A stretch of 64,000 nt of DNA from Actinophytocola sp050699915 (lineage in GTDB: Bacteria; Actinomycetota; Actinomycetes; Mycobacteriales; Pseudonocardiaceae). Location: the NCBI RefSeq assembly GCF_050699915.1, contig NZ_JBOHGA010000001.1:62001-126000 (forward strand), given 5' to 3'. Below the pieces are notes generated by a model, which was not told the origin of the DNA, did no database searches, and was given only the letters and a program-made list of their open reading frames with translations. Below, piece after piece: positions 16,537 to 24,867 of the stretch (the stretch's first letter is position 1; each line of letters starts with the position of its first letter). The position numbers and the translations under genes were made by a program.

Positions 16537-17993
16537 TCGGCCGCCGGAAGTGGGTCGGCCTCGGCACCGTGCTGGCCGCGACGTTCATGACCCAGGTCGA
16601 CGGGTTCATCGTCAACGTGGCGAGCCCGTCGATCCAGCGCGACCTCGGCGCTGGGTTCGACCAGATCCAGCTCGTCGGCGCGGCCTACGTGATCGCGTTC
16701 GGCGCGCTGCTGATCGCCGGCGCGCGGCTCGGCGACCGGGCGGGGCACAGTGTCGTGTTCCTGTACGGCGTCGGCGGGTTCACGCTCACCTCGCTGCTGT
16801 GCGGGCTCGCGCCGAGCGCCGAGCTGCTGATCGCCGCCCGCTTCCTGCAGGGTGCCACCGCGGCGTTCATGGCACCGCAGGTGCTGTCGATCATCCGGGC
16901 GACGGTCCTGGACGCGGAGGACCGGGCGCGCGCGGTCGGCGCGTACGGCGTGGTGATCGGTCTGGGCGTGATCTGTGGGATAGCCGGCGGCGGGATTCTG
17001 GTCGACCTCGACATCGCCGGGCTCGGGTGGCGACCGGTACTGCTCGTGAACGTCCCCGTCGGACTGGCGATCCTGGCTCTCGGTCCGGTGCTGCCGCGCG
17101 GCGAGCCCGGTGCGGCGCAGCGGCTGGATCTCGCCGGCGCCACCCTGACCATGGTGGGGCTGCCCGCCGTGCTGGTCCCGCTGATCTTCGGTCCGGGAGG
17201 GGCCTGGTGGACCTGGCTGGGCCTGCCGCTCGCGGCCGCCGTGTTCGCGGTGCTCGCGAGGCAGCAACGGCGGCTGGTCGCGCGCGGCGGAGACCCGCTG
17301 TTCCCTCCGCGGGTGGTCACCGCACGCGGGATGCGGCTCGCGCTGGCGACCGTGGTCACGCTGTTCGCCACGAACTCCGGGCTGTTCCTGGTGTTCACCT
17401 ACCACCTGCAGACCGGGCTGGAGATCGGTCCGCTCGCCGCCGGGTTGATGTTCGTGCCGCTCGGACTCGGCTTCTCGCTCGGCTCCGCGGTCAGTCGCCG
17501 GCTCGCCCGCCGCGTGGCCGCCCCGGTCCCGGTCGTCGGCTGTGCGACGCTCGCCGCCGTCCTGCTCGCCGGGGCAGCCATCGCGAAGACCCCGGAGTCC
17601 GTGCAACCACCCCTGCTCGTGGCGATGATCGGTCTCGCCGGCATCGGCCAGGGGCTCGTCGTGGCGCCGCTCGTGGCCGGGATCCTCGGCCGGGTCGGCC
17701 CGGCCGACGCCGGCGCCGTGTCCGGCATGGCGGCGACCGCCACGCAGCTCGGCCTCGCACTCGGCGTCGCGGTGGCCGGCTCCTGGTACCGGCTCGTCCT
17801 CGGCGCGCCACCGGGCCAGAGCGGTGTGCCGTTCGCCGACCACGCGACGGCCTTCGCCGCCGCGGCCGTTCTGCTCGCGGCGCTGGCCACGGCCACCAGC
17901 CTGCTCAGCCGGCGGCTAGACCGGCTTCCCGTGCCACCAACCGAACCCGAGTCCAAGGCGGCGAGCATCACGGCTGCCGCCCCGAGCAGCTAG
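16533..17993 (+). CDS. MFS exporter, DHA2 (EmrB/QacA) type
   Basis: A 486-residue, very hydrophobic protein with about 14 membrane spans. It has the family motif beginning FMTQVDGFIVNVASPSI in the first helix and GARLGDRAGH in the first cytoplasmic loop (motif A). Such pumps use the proton gradient to expel drugs or secreted natural products. The start is a GTG whose last bases overlap the NRPS stop (GTGA), so the two are translationally coupled. That coupling, and the uptake system that follows, suggest it exports the NRPS product. No other start with a ribosome binding site fits the conserved N-terminus. Confidence 0.9.
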   Translation: MIGRRKWVGLGTVLAATFMTQVDGFIVNVASPSIQRDLGAGFDQIQLVGAAYVIAFGALLIAGARLGDRAGHSVVFLYGVGGFTLTSLLCGLAPSAELLIAARFLQGATAAFMAPQVLSIIRATVLDAEDRARAVGAYGVVIGLGVICGIAGGGILVDLDIAGLGWRPVLLVNVPVGLAILALGPVLPRGEPGAAQRLDLAGATLTMVGLPAVLVPLIFGPGGAWWTWLGLPLAAAVFAVLARQQRRLVARGGDPLFPPRVVTARGMRLALATVVTLFATNSGLFLVFTYHLQTGLEIGPLAAGLMFVPLGLGFSLGSAVSRRLARRVAAPVPVVGCATLAAVLLAGAAIAKTPESVQPPLLVAMIGLAGIGQGLVVAPLVAGILGRVGPADAGAVSGMAATATQLGLALGVAVAGSWYRLVLGAPPGQSGVPFADHATAFAAAAVLLAALATATSLLSRRLDRLPVPPTEPESKAASITAAAPSS

Positions 17994-18001
17994 AGGAGGC
18001 C

Positions 18002-19030
18002 ATGATGAAGGTCAAGCGGACCGTGCCGGCGGTGATCGGCGCCCTGTGCCTCGCCGCGACGGCATGCACCACGGCGACCACCTCCGCCGAGTCGGGCGGC
18101 GCGGATCGCCCCGGCTTTCCGGTGACGATCGAGAACTGCGGCAAGGAGTACACGTTCACCGAGCCACCGAGCCGGGTGGTCGTCATGAACGGCGGATCGG
18201 TGGCCGAGGTCTCCGCGCTGCTCGAGCTCGGACTCGGCGACCGGATCGTCGCCAACGCCCAGTCCTACGGCGCCTCGGAGGTGCCGGACCGGGTCGACGC
18301 GATCGCGGCGCTGCCCACCGGCGACATCGAGCTGAACGAGCAGATGGACATCCCGCGCGAGGCGATGGTCGGGCTGGCCCCCGACTTCGTGATCTCCACC
18401 TACGACGGCGGTTTCCGCGCCGAGGCCGGCTTCGCCACCCGCGACGACCTCGCCCGGATCGGCGCCAACACCTACGCGCCGGCCAGCGCCTGTGGCGAGG
18501 TCGGCACGGTTTCCGGTCGGCCGTCCATCGAGGACAGCTACCGAATGCTGCGGGACTTCGGCAAGATCTTCGGCGTCGGTGAGCGGGCCGAGGAGGTCAT
18601 CGCCGAGTCGGAGCGGCGGATCTCGGCCGTGACGGACCAAGTCGGCGACCTGCCGGAGCAGAAGGCGATGGTGATCGTCCCCGGCATGGCGATGGGCGGC
18701 GAGTTCAGTTCCGTCGGTGGTAACGGAATCTGGAACGACATCCTGACCAAGGCCGGAGCGGTCAACACGTTCGACGGCGCTACCGACAACCTGTTCGCCG
18801 ACCTCAGCAAGGAGCAGGTGGCGAAGGCCGACGTGGACGCGCTGATCGTGGTGAACTACCAGGCGCCGGACTCCGACGCCGACGCGCGGGCGCTGTTCGA
18901 CCAGTTCCCGCAGTGGGATGCGGCGAAGAACGATCGGTACGTCGTGCTGTCCGACTCCATCTACCTCGGGCCGAGCAACCACCTCGCGGTCGAGCGGATC
19001 GCCGAGGCCGTCCATCCGGACGCGTTCTGA
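18002..19030 (+). CDS. ABC transporter substrate-binding lipoprotein, siderophore/metallophore type
   Basis: A 342-residue protein of the FecB/FepB/FhuD class (periplasmic-binding-protein-like II, TroA/BtuF superfamily). It has a lipoprotein signal (VIGALCLAATAC) with a slightly non-standard lipobox, then PGFPVTIENCGKEYTFTEPP and a Rossmann-like half, VVVMNGGSVAEVSALLELGL. The start is the ATGATG after TAGAGGAGGCC. It captures a metal complex outside the cell for the permease and ATPase that follow. In an operon with its own NRPS and exporter, the likely cargo is the metal-loaded product. The metal is not readable from this protein. Confidence 0.92.
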   Translation: MMKVKRTVPAVIGALCLAATACTTATTSAESGGADRPGFPVTIENCGKEYTFTEPPSRVVVMNGGSVAEVSALLELGLGDRIVANAQSYGASEVPDRVDAIAALPTGDIELNEQMDIPREAMVGLAPDFVISTYDGGFRAEAGFATRDDLARIGANTYAPASACGEVGTVSGRPSIEDSYRMLRDFGKIFGVGERAEEVIAESERRISAVTDQVGDLPEQKAMVIVPGMAMGGEFSSVGGNGIWNDILTKAGAVNTFDGATDNLFADLSKEQVAKADVDALIVVNYQAPDSDADARALFDQFPQWDAAKNDRYVVLSDSIYLGPSNHLAVERIAEAVHPDAF

Positions 19031-19031
19031 C

Positions 19032-20135
19032 ATGACGACGACGACACGACCGGCGGCGCGGGAGGCTCCCCGGGCCGGTTCGAGGATCCGGGCGGACCGG
19101 CCGGCACCGTTGCACGCGGTGCCGCTGCCGCTGTGCCTCGGCTTGCTCGGTGTGGTCCTGGTGGTCCTGGTGCTCGCGGCGGCCGCGATCGGCTCGGTGT
19201 CGGTGTCCATCGGCGACAGCTGGCAGGTCGTCTGGGGGCACCTCACCGGGCAGGCCGTGACGGTCAACCCGGCGCACGACCAGATCATCTGGAACTTCCG
19301 GCTGCCGAGGGTGTTGCTCGCCGCGCTGTGCGGCGCGGGCCTGGCGGTAGCCGGGGTCGTGCTGCAGGCGATGGTGAACAATCCGCTGGCGGACCCGTTC
19401 ATCCTCGGCGTCTCGGCGGGCGGGTCGGTCGGTGCGGTCGCCGTGATGGCACTCGGCGCGGGCGCGCTCGGTGGCCTCGGCGTGTCCGGTGCGGCGTTCC
19501 TCGGGGCGATGCTCGCGGTGGTCCTCGTGTTCGTGCTGGGACAGCAGCGCGGCCGGCTCAACCCGGTGCGGCTGGTGCTCGCCGGGGTCGCGGTCAGCTA
19601 CGTGTTCACGTCGATCACCAGCTTCCTGCAGCTGCAGACCGAGCCGAACAACATGCGCCAGATCATGTTCTGGTTGCTCGGCAGCGTCTCCGGGGCGCAC
19701 TGGGAGCAGCTGCGGGTCGCGGGAGTCGTCGTGGTCGCCGCGACCCTGCTGCTGACGTGCCACGGCCGCCAGCTCAACGCGCTGGTCACCGGCGACGAGT
19801 CGGCCACCGCGCTCGGCGTCGATGTCAGGCGGCTGCGGCTGGTGCTGATCGTGCTGACCTCGTTGGTCGCGGGAGTGCTGGTCGCGATCGCCGGCGGGAT
19901 CGGGTTCGTCGGTCTGATGGTTCCGCACCTGGTCCGGCTCGCCTTCGGCGCCGACCACCGCCGGTTGCTGCCGCTCGCGGCGCTCGTCGGTGCTGTCTAC
20001 CTGGTGGCGGTCGACCTGCTGTCGCGGACCGTCGATCCACCCAACGAGCTGCCGTTGAACATCCTGACCGCGGTGTTCGGCGCGCCGTTCTTCATCTGGC
20101 TGCTGCGCCGGGATCGGAGCCTCTCTCACTCATGA
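19032..20135 (+). CDS. FecCD-family metallophore ABC permease
   Basis: A 367-residue polytopic permease. The family signatures are clear: RLPRVLLAALCGAGLAVAG, LQAMVNNPLADPFILGVSAG, and near the end GGIGFVGLMVPHLVRLAFG with DLLSRT. FecCD permeases have about 10 spans and form dimers; a single gene here implies a homodimer. It starts one base after the binding-protein stop and its own stop overlaps the ATPase start (ATGA). This is the usual transport module for siderophores, haem or cobalamin. Confidence 0.95.
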   Translation: MTTTTRPAAREAPRAGSRIRADRPAPLHAVPLPLCLGLLGVVLVVLVLAAAAIGSVSVSIGDSWQVVWGHLTGQAVTVNPAHDQIIWNFRLPRVLLAALCGAGLAVAGVVLQAMVNNPLADPFILGVSAGGSVGAVAVMALGAGALGGLGVSGAAFLGAMLAVVLVFVLGQQRGRLNPVRLVLAGVAVSYVFTSITSFLQLQTEPNNMRQIMFWLLGSVSGAHWEQLRVAGVVVVAATLLLTCHGRQLNALVTGDESATALGVDVRRLRLVLIVLTSLVAGVLVAIAGGIGFVGLMVPHLVRLAFGADHRRLLPLAALVGAVYLVAVDLLSRTVDPPNELPLNILTAVFGAPFFIWLLRRDRSLSHS

Positions 20136-20911
20136 AACTACAGGTTCAGCAGGTGAGCGTCACGATCGGCGGCACGCCCATCCTGCGCGATGTCAGCCTC
20201 GACGTCCTGCCCGGCGAGTTCGTCGGGCTCATCGGTCCGAACGGCAGCGGCAAGTCGACCTTGCTGCGCACCGTCTACCGGTCGGTGCGGCCGGCAGGTG
20301 GAGTGGTGCGGCTCGGCGACGAGGACGTGTGGTCCATGTCGGCCCGGACCGCCGCGCGGCGCACCGCGGCGGTTCTGCAGGACAGCCCCATCCCGCCCGG
20401 CCTGACCGTGCGGGAGGTCGCCGCACTGGGCAGGACACCGCACCAGGGGATGTTCGAGCGGGAGACCGCTGAGGACCGCGAGATCGCGGACTCCGCGCTG
20501 GCGCGTACCGGCATGCTGGGCCACGCCGAGCGGATCTACGGCTCGCTGTCCGGCGGTGAGCGGCAGCGGGTGCTTTTGGCCAGGGCGCTCGCGCAGCAGC
20601 CGCGACTGCTCGTCCTCGACGAGCCGACCAACCACCTGGACATCCGCGCCCGGTTCGAGCTGCTGGAGCTGGTGGGCACGGCCGGCGTGACCACCCTCGC
20701 GGTGCTGCACGACCTGGACCTGGCCGCCCGGAGCTGCGACCGGTTGGTGGTGCTGGACAAGGGCGAGGTCGTAGCGGCCGGCCCGGTCCTGGAGGCGTTG
20801 ACTCCCGAGGTTCTGACGGACGTGTTCGGGGTGTCGGCCGTGACCGAGCAGCACGAGGACGGGATCGTGCGGGTGTCCTACGGAGCGCGGCCTCTCGCAC
20901 GGGCGAGCTGA
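20132..20911 (+). CDS. Metallophore ABC transporter ATPase (FecE type)
   Basis: A 259-residue ATPase with all motifs: Walker A GPNGSGKST near residues 36-44, signature LSGGERQRVLLARALAQQ, Walker B LLVLDEPTNHLD, and switch His in AVLHDLDLAARSCD. It energises the FecCD permease upstream, with which it overlaps by 4 bp. It ends the operon that begins at the scoE-type gene and converges on the anti-sigma gene, with only 18 bp between the stops and no clear hairpin. Confidence 0.95.
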   Translation: MKLQVQQVSVTIGGTPILRDVSLDVLPGEFVGLIGPNGSGKSTLLRTVYRSVRPAGGVVRLGDEDVWSMSARTAARRTAAVLQDSPIPPGLTVREVAALGRTPHQGMFERETAEDREIADSALARTGMLGHAERIYGSLSGGERQRVLLARALAQQPRLLVLDEPTNHLDIRARFELLELVGTAGVTTLAVLHDLDLAARSCDRLVVLDKGEVVAAGPVLEALTPEVLTDVFGVSAVTEQHEDGIVRVSYGARPLARAS

Positions 20912-20929
20912 CCGTCGTTCCCTGTGCGG

Positions 20930-21652
20930 TCAGAAGTTGCGCTTCCGGTAGCTCTGACGGGACTCGAACCGAGATTCCGGTGCGATGCTCCGAATCACGG
21001 CCTGCGTGCCGGCTCCGGCATCCTTGCCCGGTTTCGGCGCACGCCGGATCCGGCCGGCGACCGCGACGGGCGGACTCGGCCCGCGCCGCGGCGGCGGCAT
21101 CCTGCCGAGCAGCACGACGAGCACCAGACCGAGCACGACCAGCAGGTGCGACAGCACGCCGGCCACGTTCCACCGGCCGGACAGCACGTCGCTCACATGG
21201 CCCCAGGACAGCACCGCGACGAACGTGCCGAGCAGGGGCACCAGTGCGGCCGGCGCCGCGCGACGGGTGGCCACGGCGATGAAGGCGACGCCGAGCGCGA
21301 GATGCCATCCGGCGTTCTCATATCCCGCCGGGGACTGGGCGCTGCCCGGCAGGGCAAGCGAGACCAGGGCGGAGGCACCCAGCAGCACACCGGTCCCGGC
21401 CAGCGTCACCCGGGGCTTGACGTCGCGCGAGCTCGCCGGTGGCACCCGCGCCAGGACCGCCTCCGTGACATCCGGCCACGCCACCACGGCCGTGGTCCTG
21501 GTCCGCCTCGTGATCAGCGCGGCGTCGTCGTACCACCGCGTGCAGTCGAAGCAGTGCTCCAGGTGCTGGTCGGGCGCCATGCCGGCGTCCTCGGGGCCCT
21601 CCTCGTCATCGAGGCGGGCGGACAGAGCTTCTCGGTATTCTTCGCAGTCCAC
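20930..21652 (-). CDS. Zinc-finger membrane anti-sigma factor candidate
   Basis: A 240-residue protein if started at the GTG of VDCEEYREAL. The N-terminus has the anti-sigma zinc-binding pattern H30-x3-C34-x2-C37 (HLEHCFDC), with a further Cys at 3. About four hydrophobic spans follow, for example GVLLGASALVSLALPG, HLALGVAFIAVA and VLSHLLVVLGLVLVVLLG, then a basic cytoplasmic tail. It is divergently transcribed from the SigC-like sigma gene, so it probably holds that factor at the membrane until a signal arrives. The GTG start is chosen because the longer ATG form would run across the whole promoter region into the sigma gene. The signal is unknown; copper status is a reasonable guess from context. 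Confidence 0.7.
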   Translation of the reverse strand: MDCEEYREALSARLDDEEGPEDAGMAPDQHLEHCFDCTRWYDDAALITRRTRTTAVVAWPDVTEAVLARVPPASSRDVKPRVTLAGTGVLLGASALVSLALPGSAQSPAGYENAGWHLALGVAFIAVATRRAAPAALVPLLGTFVAVLSWGHVSDVLSGRWNVAGVLSHLLVVLGLVLVVLLGRMPPPRRGPSPPVAVAGRIRRAPKPGKDAGAGTQAVIRSIAPESRFESRQSYRKRNF

Positions 21653-21661
21653 GCGATAGTA

Positions 21662-21687
21662 GTCGGACAGTTCGCCGGGCCGGTTCC
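21662..21687 (-). promoter_or_regulatory. ECF promoter candidate for the anti-sigma gene
   Basis: On the minus strand GGAAC (21687-21683), 17 bp, then CGAC (21665-21662). The transcript would begin within a few bases of the GTG at 21652. It has the same spacing and sequence as the motif ahead of the scoE-type gene, which suggests a shared sigma factor, perhaps the SigC-like one next door. Confidence 0.4.
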
Positions 21688-21715
21688 AACAAACCACCAA
21701 TTGCGCGGACGAATC

Positions 21716-21730
21716 GCGCTTGACAAGCGC
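21716..21730. repeat. Palindrome in the sigma/anti-sigma intergenic region
   Basis: GCGCTT-GAC-AAGCGC is a perfect inverted repeat with 6-bp arms. It contains TTGACA, a perfect consensus -35 hexamer, at 21720-21725 on the plus strand; no good -10 is seen at the usual distance. It may be an operator for the sigma gene. Confidence 0.4.
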
Positions 21731-21774
21731 TGGATCGCATTCTCCTGCGCCGGAACCGCGCTTACGGTGAAAAA

Positions 21775-22353
21775 ATGTCAGAGGCAGCGTTAGACGACAC
21801 AATCACCGATATGGCTCTCGCCGCCGGGCGCGGTGACCGCGCCGCGGCCAACTCGCTCATTCAAAACACGCAGCGTGATGTATGGCGTTTTCTCATCTAC
21901 CTCGTCGGCCGCGCGGACGCGGAGGATCTCACCCAGGAGACATTCGTGCGCGCGCTCGCCGGTGCACACCGGTTCAGTGGACGTGGCCACGCGCGGGCAT
22001 GGCTCCTGGCCATCGCGCGCCGGGTGGCGGCCGACCACTTCCGGGCACTGTCGACACGTCCGAGACTCGCGACCAACGACGACTGGCAGGTCGCCGTCGA
22101 GCGGGCCCGGGCGCCGAACCTGCCCGGCATCGACGAGACGGTGTCGATCGGGCTCGCGGTTCGGGAGTTGTCGACCGAACGGCGAGACGCCTTCGTCCTC
22201 ACGCAGGTGCTCGGACTGGCCTACGCGGAGGCGGCGCAGGTGTGCGGTTGCGCGGTCGGCACGATTCGATCCAGGGTCGCCCGCGCCCGCCAGGACCTCG
22301 TCGAGATCTTGGAACCTGGACTGCTCCGACACGGCCGGGGGAGTCGGCGGTAG
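21775..22353 (+). CDS. sigC: ECF RNA polymerase sigma factor, SigC family
   Basis: A 192-residue two-domain sigma factor. Region 2: DVWRFLIYLVGRADAEDLTQETFVRAL (shown in part by RADAEDLTQETFVRAL) and ARAWLLAIARRVAADH. Region 4: RDAFVLTQVLGLAYAEAAQV and CGCAVGTIRSRVARAR. The wording closely follows M. tuberculosis SigC, which reads DDLTQETFLRAI, ARTWLLAIARHVVADH and VCGCPVGTIRSRVARAR. SigC there is linked to copper acquisition and to the nrp isonitrile-lipopeptide locus; the same kinds of gene lie next door here. The start is an ATG with a weak site in a run of A. No stress-sensing extension is present, so control would come from the divergent zinc-finger protein. Confidence 0.88.
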   Translation: MSEAALDDTITDMALAAGRGDRAAANSLIQNTQRDVWRFLIYLVGRADAEDLTQETFVRALAGAHRFSGRGHARAWLLAIARRVAADHFRALSTRPRLATNDDWQVAVERARAPNLPGIDETVSIGLAVRELSTERRDAFVLTQVLGLAYAEAAQVCGCAVGTIRSRVARARQDLVEILEPGLLRHGRGSRR

Positions 22354-22894
22354 CCCGAACGGGTGACGCTGTCCGTCCGATTGTGCACGACTGCGTGCCG
22401 ACCCGTACAACGCCGCGAAACACCGGCACATCGCAGCTGGCACACCTGCTGAGCAGGGCCGTATCAGGTGGACCGGCGCGCCGGGGGCCGAAGCCGGTCC
22501 ACGGCCGGGATCGGCCGTGTTTTCCCAGAGTAGAGGCATTTCCGGCCAACATCGGCTCGTCGGCCGGCACCGTTGTCACGGAGAGTTCAGTTGCCGGAAG
22601 ATCAAGTCTCGCCGCACACGCTGGTGTAGTCTCTTCGCATAGTGTGTCCTATTTGCGAGCTTCTTGCGGTAGGCGACAAATGGGGGAGGAAACCTTCGCC
22701 GGGCGGACCCAGGACCCGTACGAGACACACGCGAGGAGGAATATCGTCGAGGTCAGGAGTGAGATCTGTGCCTGGTCACCAGCCGCTGAGTAGCGTCGCG
22801 CGTCATCGCCGTCCCGGAACCCGCGCCGGCGTGCCCGGCGCCGTGTCCGCGTCTTTCACGAACCCCTTACGTTGAGCCGGGTTCGGGGCGCATC
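22354..22894. other. 541-bp gap between sigC and the histidine kinase
   Basis: The first 170 bp hold two hairpins (22468-22502 and the terminator at 22501-22523). The rest includes an AT-richer patch near 22630-22680 that may be the kinase promoter. Short open frames here have unbalanced composition and no ribosome binding site; I see no gene. Confidence 0.5.
22501..22523 (+). terminator. Intrinsic terminator candidate downstream of sigC
   Basis: ACGGCCG (22501-22507), loop GGAT, CGGCCGT (22512-22518), followed by GTTTT. Just upstream a second, longer inverted repeat, GTGGACCGGC (22468-22477) with GCCGGTCCAC (22493-22502), shares its last bases. Together they could end sigC transcription about 150 bp after its stop codon. 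Confidence 0.55.
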
Positions 22895-24199
22895 GTGGAG
22901 CCTTCCGCAGCACCCGGTTACCTGCCGTCGAGCGTGAGAGCGGGGCCGGTGCTGGCGCCGAGGCTGGCGGTGGGCGTGGTCGTCGCCGTGTTCGTCAGCA
23001 TCAGCCTGATCGGCTTCGTGCACGTGCTGTTCCTGCCCGTCGGAGTGGGCGGGATCGTGTTGTCGTTCGCGTGCATCGTGGCGTTGCTGCTGTTGCAACT
23101 GCTGTGGTACGCGGGTGAACCTTCGCGGTTTCGATCTCCGATCGGGTACGGCATCCTGGCGGCGCAGGCCGGCCTGGCCTACCTGCCGATCCTGATCTTC
23201 GGACAGGCCTGGGCCGGGATGCCCGGGTTCCTCGCCGGCAGTGTGCTGCTGGCCCTGCGACCGGTCGTGGCCTGGCCGGTGTTCGGCGTGATCGTGGCCA
23301 GCATGGGGTTCGCGCAGGCGCAGTTCACAGGCGTGCCTGTCGACATCCTCTACACCTCCGTGTCGACAGTGACGACTGGTCTGGTGGTGTACGGGCTGTC
23401 CCGGCTGCGCGCGCTGGTCGTGGAGGTACAGCGCAACCGCGCCGAGATCGCGCGGATGGCCGTGTTGCGTGAGCGGTTGCGGTTCGCGCGCGACCTGCAC
23501 GACCTGCTCGGCTACAGCCTCTCGGCGATCACGTTGAAGGTGGAGCTGACCCACCGGTTGATCGAGAAGGCGCCGCGGGAGGCGAGCGATCAGTTGCTGG
23601 AGATCCTCGACATCTCCCGGCTGGCGCTGTCCGACGCCCGCACGGTCGCCAGCGGCTATCGGGAGTTGTCGTTGGAGGAGGAGTGCCGCTCGGCCGCATC
23701 CGTGCTCTCCGCCGCCGACGTCAACGTCCAGATCGACGCAGACCACACGGACTTGCCTGTCCGGGTGAGCACCGTGCTGGCCACCGTGTTGCGCGAGGGA
23801 GTGACCAACCTGCTCCGGCACAGCAAGGCGAAGCATTGCGAGATCATCATCAGGCAGTCACGCGACCACGCCACGATCGAGATCGTCAACGACGACGTGC
23901 ACCGGGCCCGGACACCCACCCCGTCCGGTGGTGGTGGCGGCGGGCTGCACAACCTCTCCGTGCGGGCCGCGGAGATCGGCGGCTCGGTCACCGCCGAACG
24001 CGAGCACAAGCTGTTCCGGCTACGGGCTCAGGTCCCTCTGCGACCGCAACGCCAGCAACGCGACCAGTCGGACGTGACGTCACAGCCAGCCGGCCTCCCG
24101 GGCGATCCGGATCGCATCGACTCTGTTGCGTGCACCGAGCTTGCTGATGATCGTGGTGAGGTAGTTGCGGACCGTGCCGACCGAGAGGAAGAGTCGTGA
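22895..24199 (+). CDS. Membrane sensor histidine kinase, NarL-partner type
   Basis: A 434-residue kinase starting at GTG. About the first 170 residues form five or six membrane spans with no large outer loop. The HisKA_3 dimerisation box has the phospho-accepting His202 in ARDLHDLLGYSLSAITLKVE. The ATPase domain has REGVTNLLRHSKA (N box), IEIVNDD, and a G-rich box, GGGGGGLHNLSVRAAEIGG. The family fold should end near residue 385. The last 50 residues are encoded over the 3' end of the convergent response regulator and read like random sequence. It resembles DesK-type sensors of the membrane or envelope. Its partner is surely the regulator at 24080. Confidence 0.88.
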   Translation: MEPSAAPGYLPSSVRAGPVLAPRLAVGVVVAVFVSISLIGFVHVLFLPVGVGGIVLSFACIVALLLLQLLWYAGEPSRFRSPIGYGILAAQAGLAYLPILIFGQAWAGMPGFLAGSVLLALRPVVAWPVFGVIVASMGFAQAQFTGVPVDILYTSVSTVTTGLVVYGLSRLRALVVEVQRNRAEIARMAVLRERLRFARDLHDLLGYSLSAITLKVELTHRLIEKAPREASDQLLEILDISRLALSDARTVASGYRELSLEEECRSAASVLSAADVNVQIDADHTDLPVRVSTVLATVLREGVTNLLRHSKAKHCEIIIRQSRDHATIEIVNDDVHRARTPTPSGGGGGGLHNLSVRAAEIGGSVTAEREHKLFRLRAQVPLRPQRQQRDQSDVTSQPAGLPGDPDRIDSVACTELADDRGEVVADRADREEES

Positions 24200-24685
24200 G
24201 GCGATGTCGTCGGCCTGCATCCCCTCCGCGGTGAGGCGAAGAACCTCGGTCTCACGCGGGGTCAGCGGCGTCTCCGCGCTGTCCCAGGCAGCCATGGCAA
24301 GCTGGCTGTCGACGACCCGACGGCCGGCTGCGACGTCGCGGATCGCGTCCGCGAGCTGATCGGGCGGGGCGTCCTTCAACAGGAAGCCGGTTACCTTCGC
24401 CGATAAGGCGCGGCGCAGGTTCCCCGGCCGCGACAGTCCGGTGACGATCAGCGTCTGGATGTCCGGCAACTCCTCGTGTAATTCGCTGACCGCGGTCAGG
24501 CCGTCCTTGCCCGGCAGGTCGATGTCGACGACCGCGACATCGGGCCGAACCTTGTGCGCCGTCGGGAGAATTTCGGTCCCGTCGGCGATCTCGGCAACCA
24601 CTTCGATATCCGGTTCGAGGTTGAGCAGGGCCGCAAAGGCGCCGCGAATCATATGCATGTCCTCGGCGAGCATCACCTTGATCAT
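24080..24685 (-). CDS. Response regulator, NarL/FixJ family
   Basis: A 201-residue regulator. Receiver domain with acidic pocket LAEDMHMIRG, phospho-accepting Asp54 in VVDIDLPGKDG, the Thr/Ser switch IVTGLSRPG and the lysine in FLLKDAPPDQ. C-terminal LuxR-type helix-turn-helix: LTPRETEVLRLTAEGMQADDI (in part) and LFLSVGTVRNYLTTIISKLGA. It runs tail-to-tail into the kinase gene with a 120-bp overlap. The DesR-like layout fits a membrane-state response; the target genes are unknown. It lies downstream of the SagB gene on the same strand, 182 bp away. Confidence 0.93.
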   Translation of the reverse strand: MIKVMLAEDMHMIRGAFAALLNLEPDIEVVAEIADGTEILPTAHKVRPDVAVVDIDLPGKDGLTAVSELHEELPDIQTLIVTGLSRPGNLRRALSAKVTGFLLKDAPPDQLADAIRDVAAGRRVVDSQLAMAAWDSAETPLTPRETEVLRLTAEGMQADDIASRLFLSVGTVRNYLTTIISKLGARNRVDAIRIAREAGWL

Positions 24686-24867
24686 GTGGCCCCCTTCGGG
24701 CTGCCCGATGTGCCCGTTCTACCACGCTTCGTCGGCATCTGCATCGTTCGTGAACACGAAGGCCCTGCCGTGACAACGCTTTCTGTCGAGGTTCAGCCGA
24801 TTCTCGTAACGGTCCTCGTGGCTGGTCACAAAAGTGTTGGCTATTTCCGCCACGATTTGCCGGAATT

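Noticed and set aside
12405..20911. Catechol siderophore cluster of the enterobactin/bacillibactin kind
   Set aside because: The carrier protein and C-A-T-TE NRPS look EntB/EntF-like, but there is no isochorismate synthase, isochorismatase, EntA or aryl-AMP ligase, and a ScoE-type gene leads the operon.
20912..20929. Terminator between the ABC ATPase and the anti-sigma gene
   Set aside because: Only 18 bp lie between the convergent stops and no hairpin is evident.
22642..22875. 77-codon frame between sigC and the kinase
   Set aside because: Arg/Gly/Ser/Pro-rich, no ribosome binding site, no recognisable motif; treated as intergenic.
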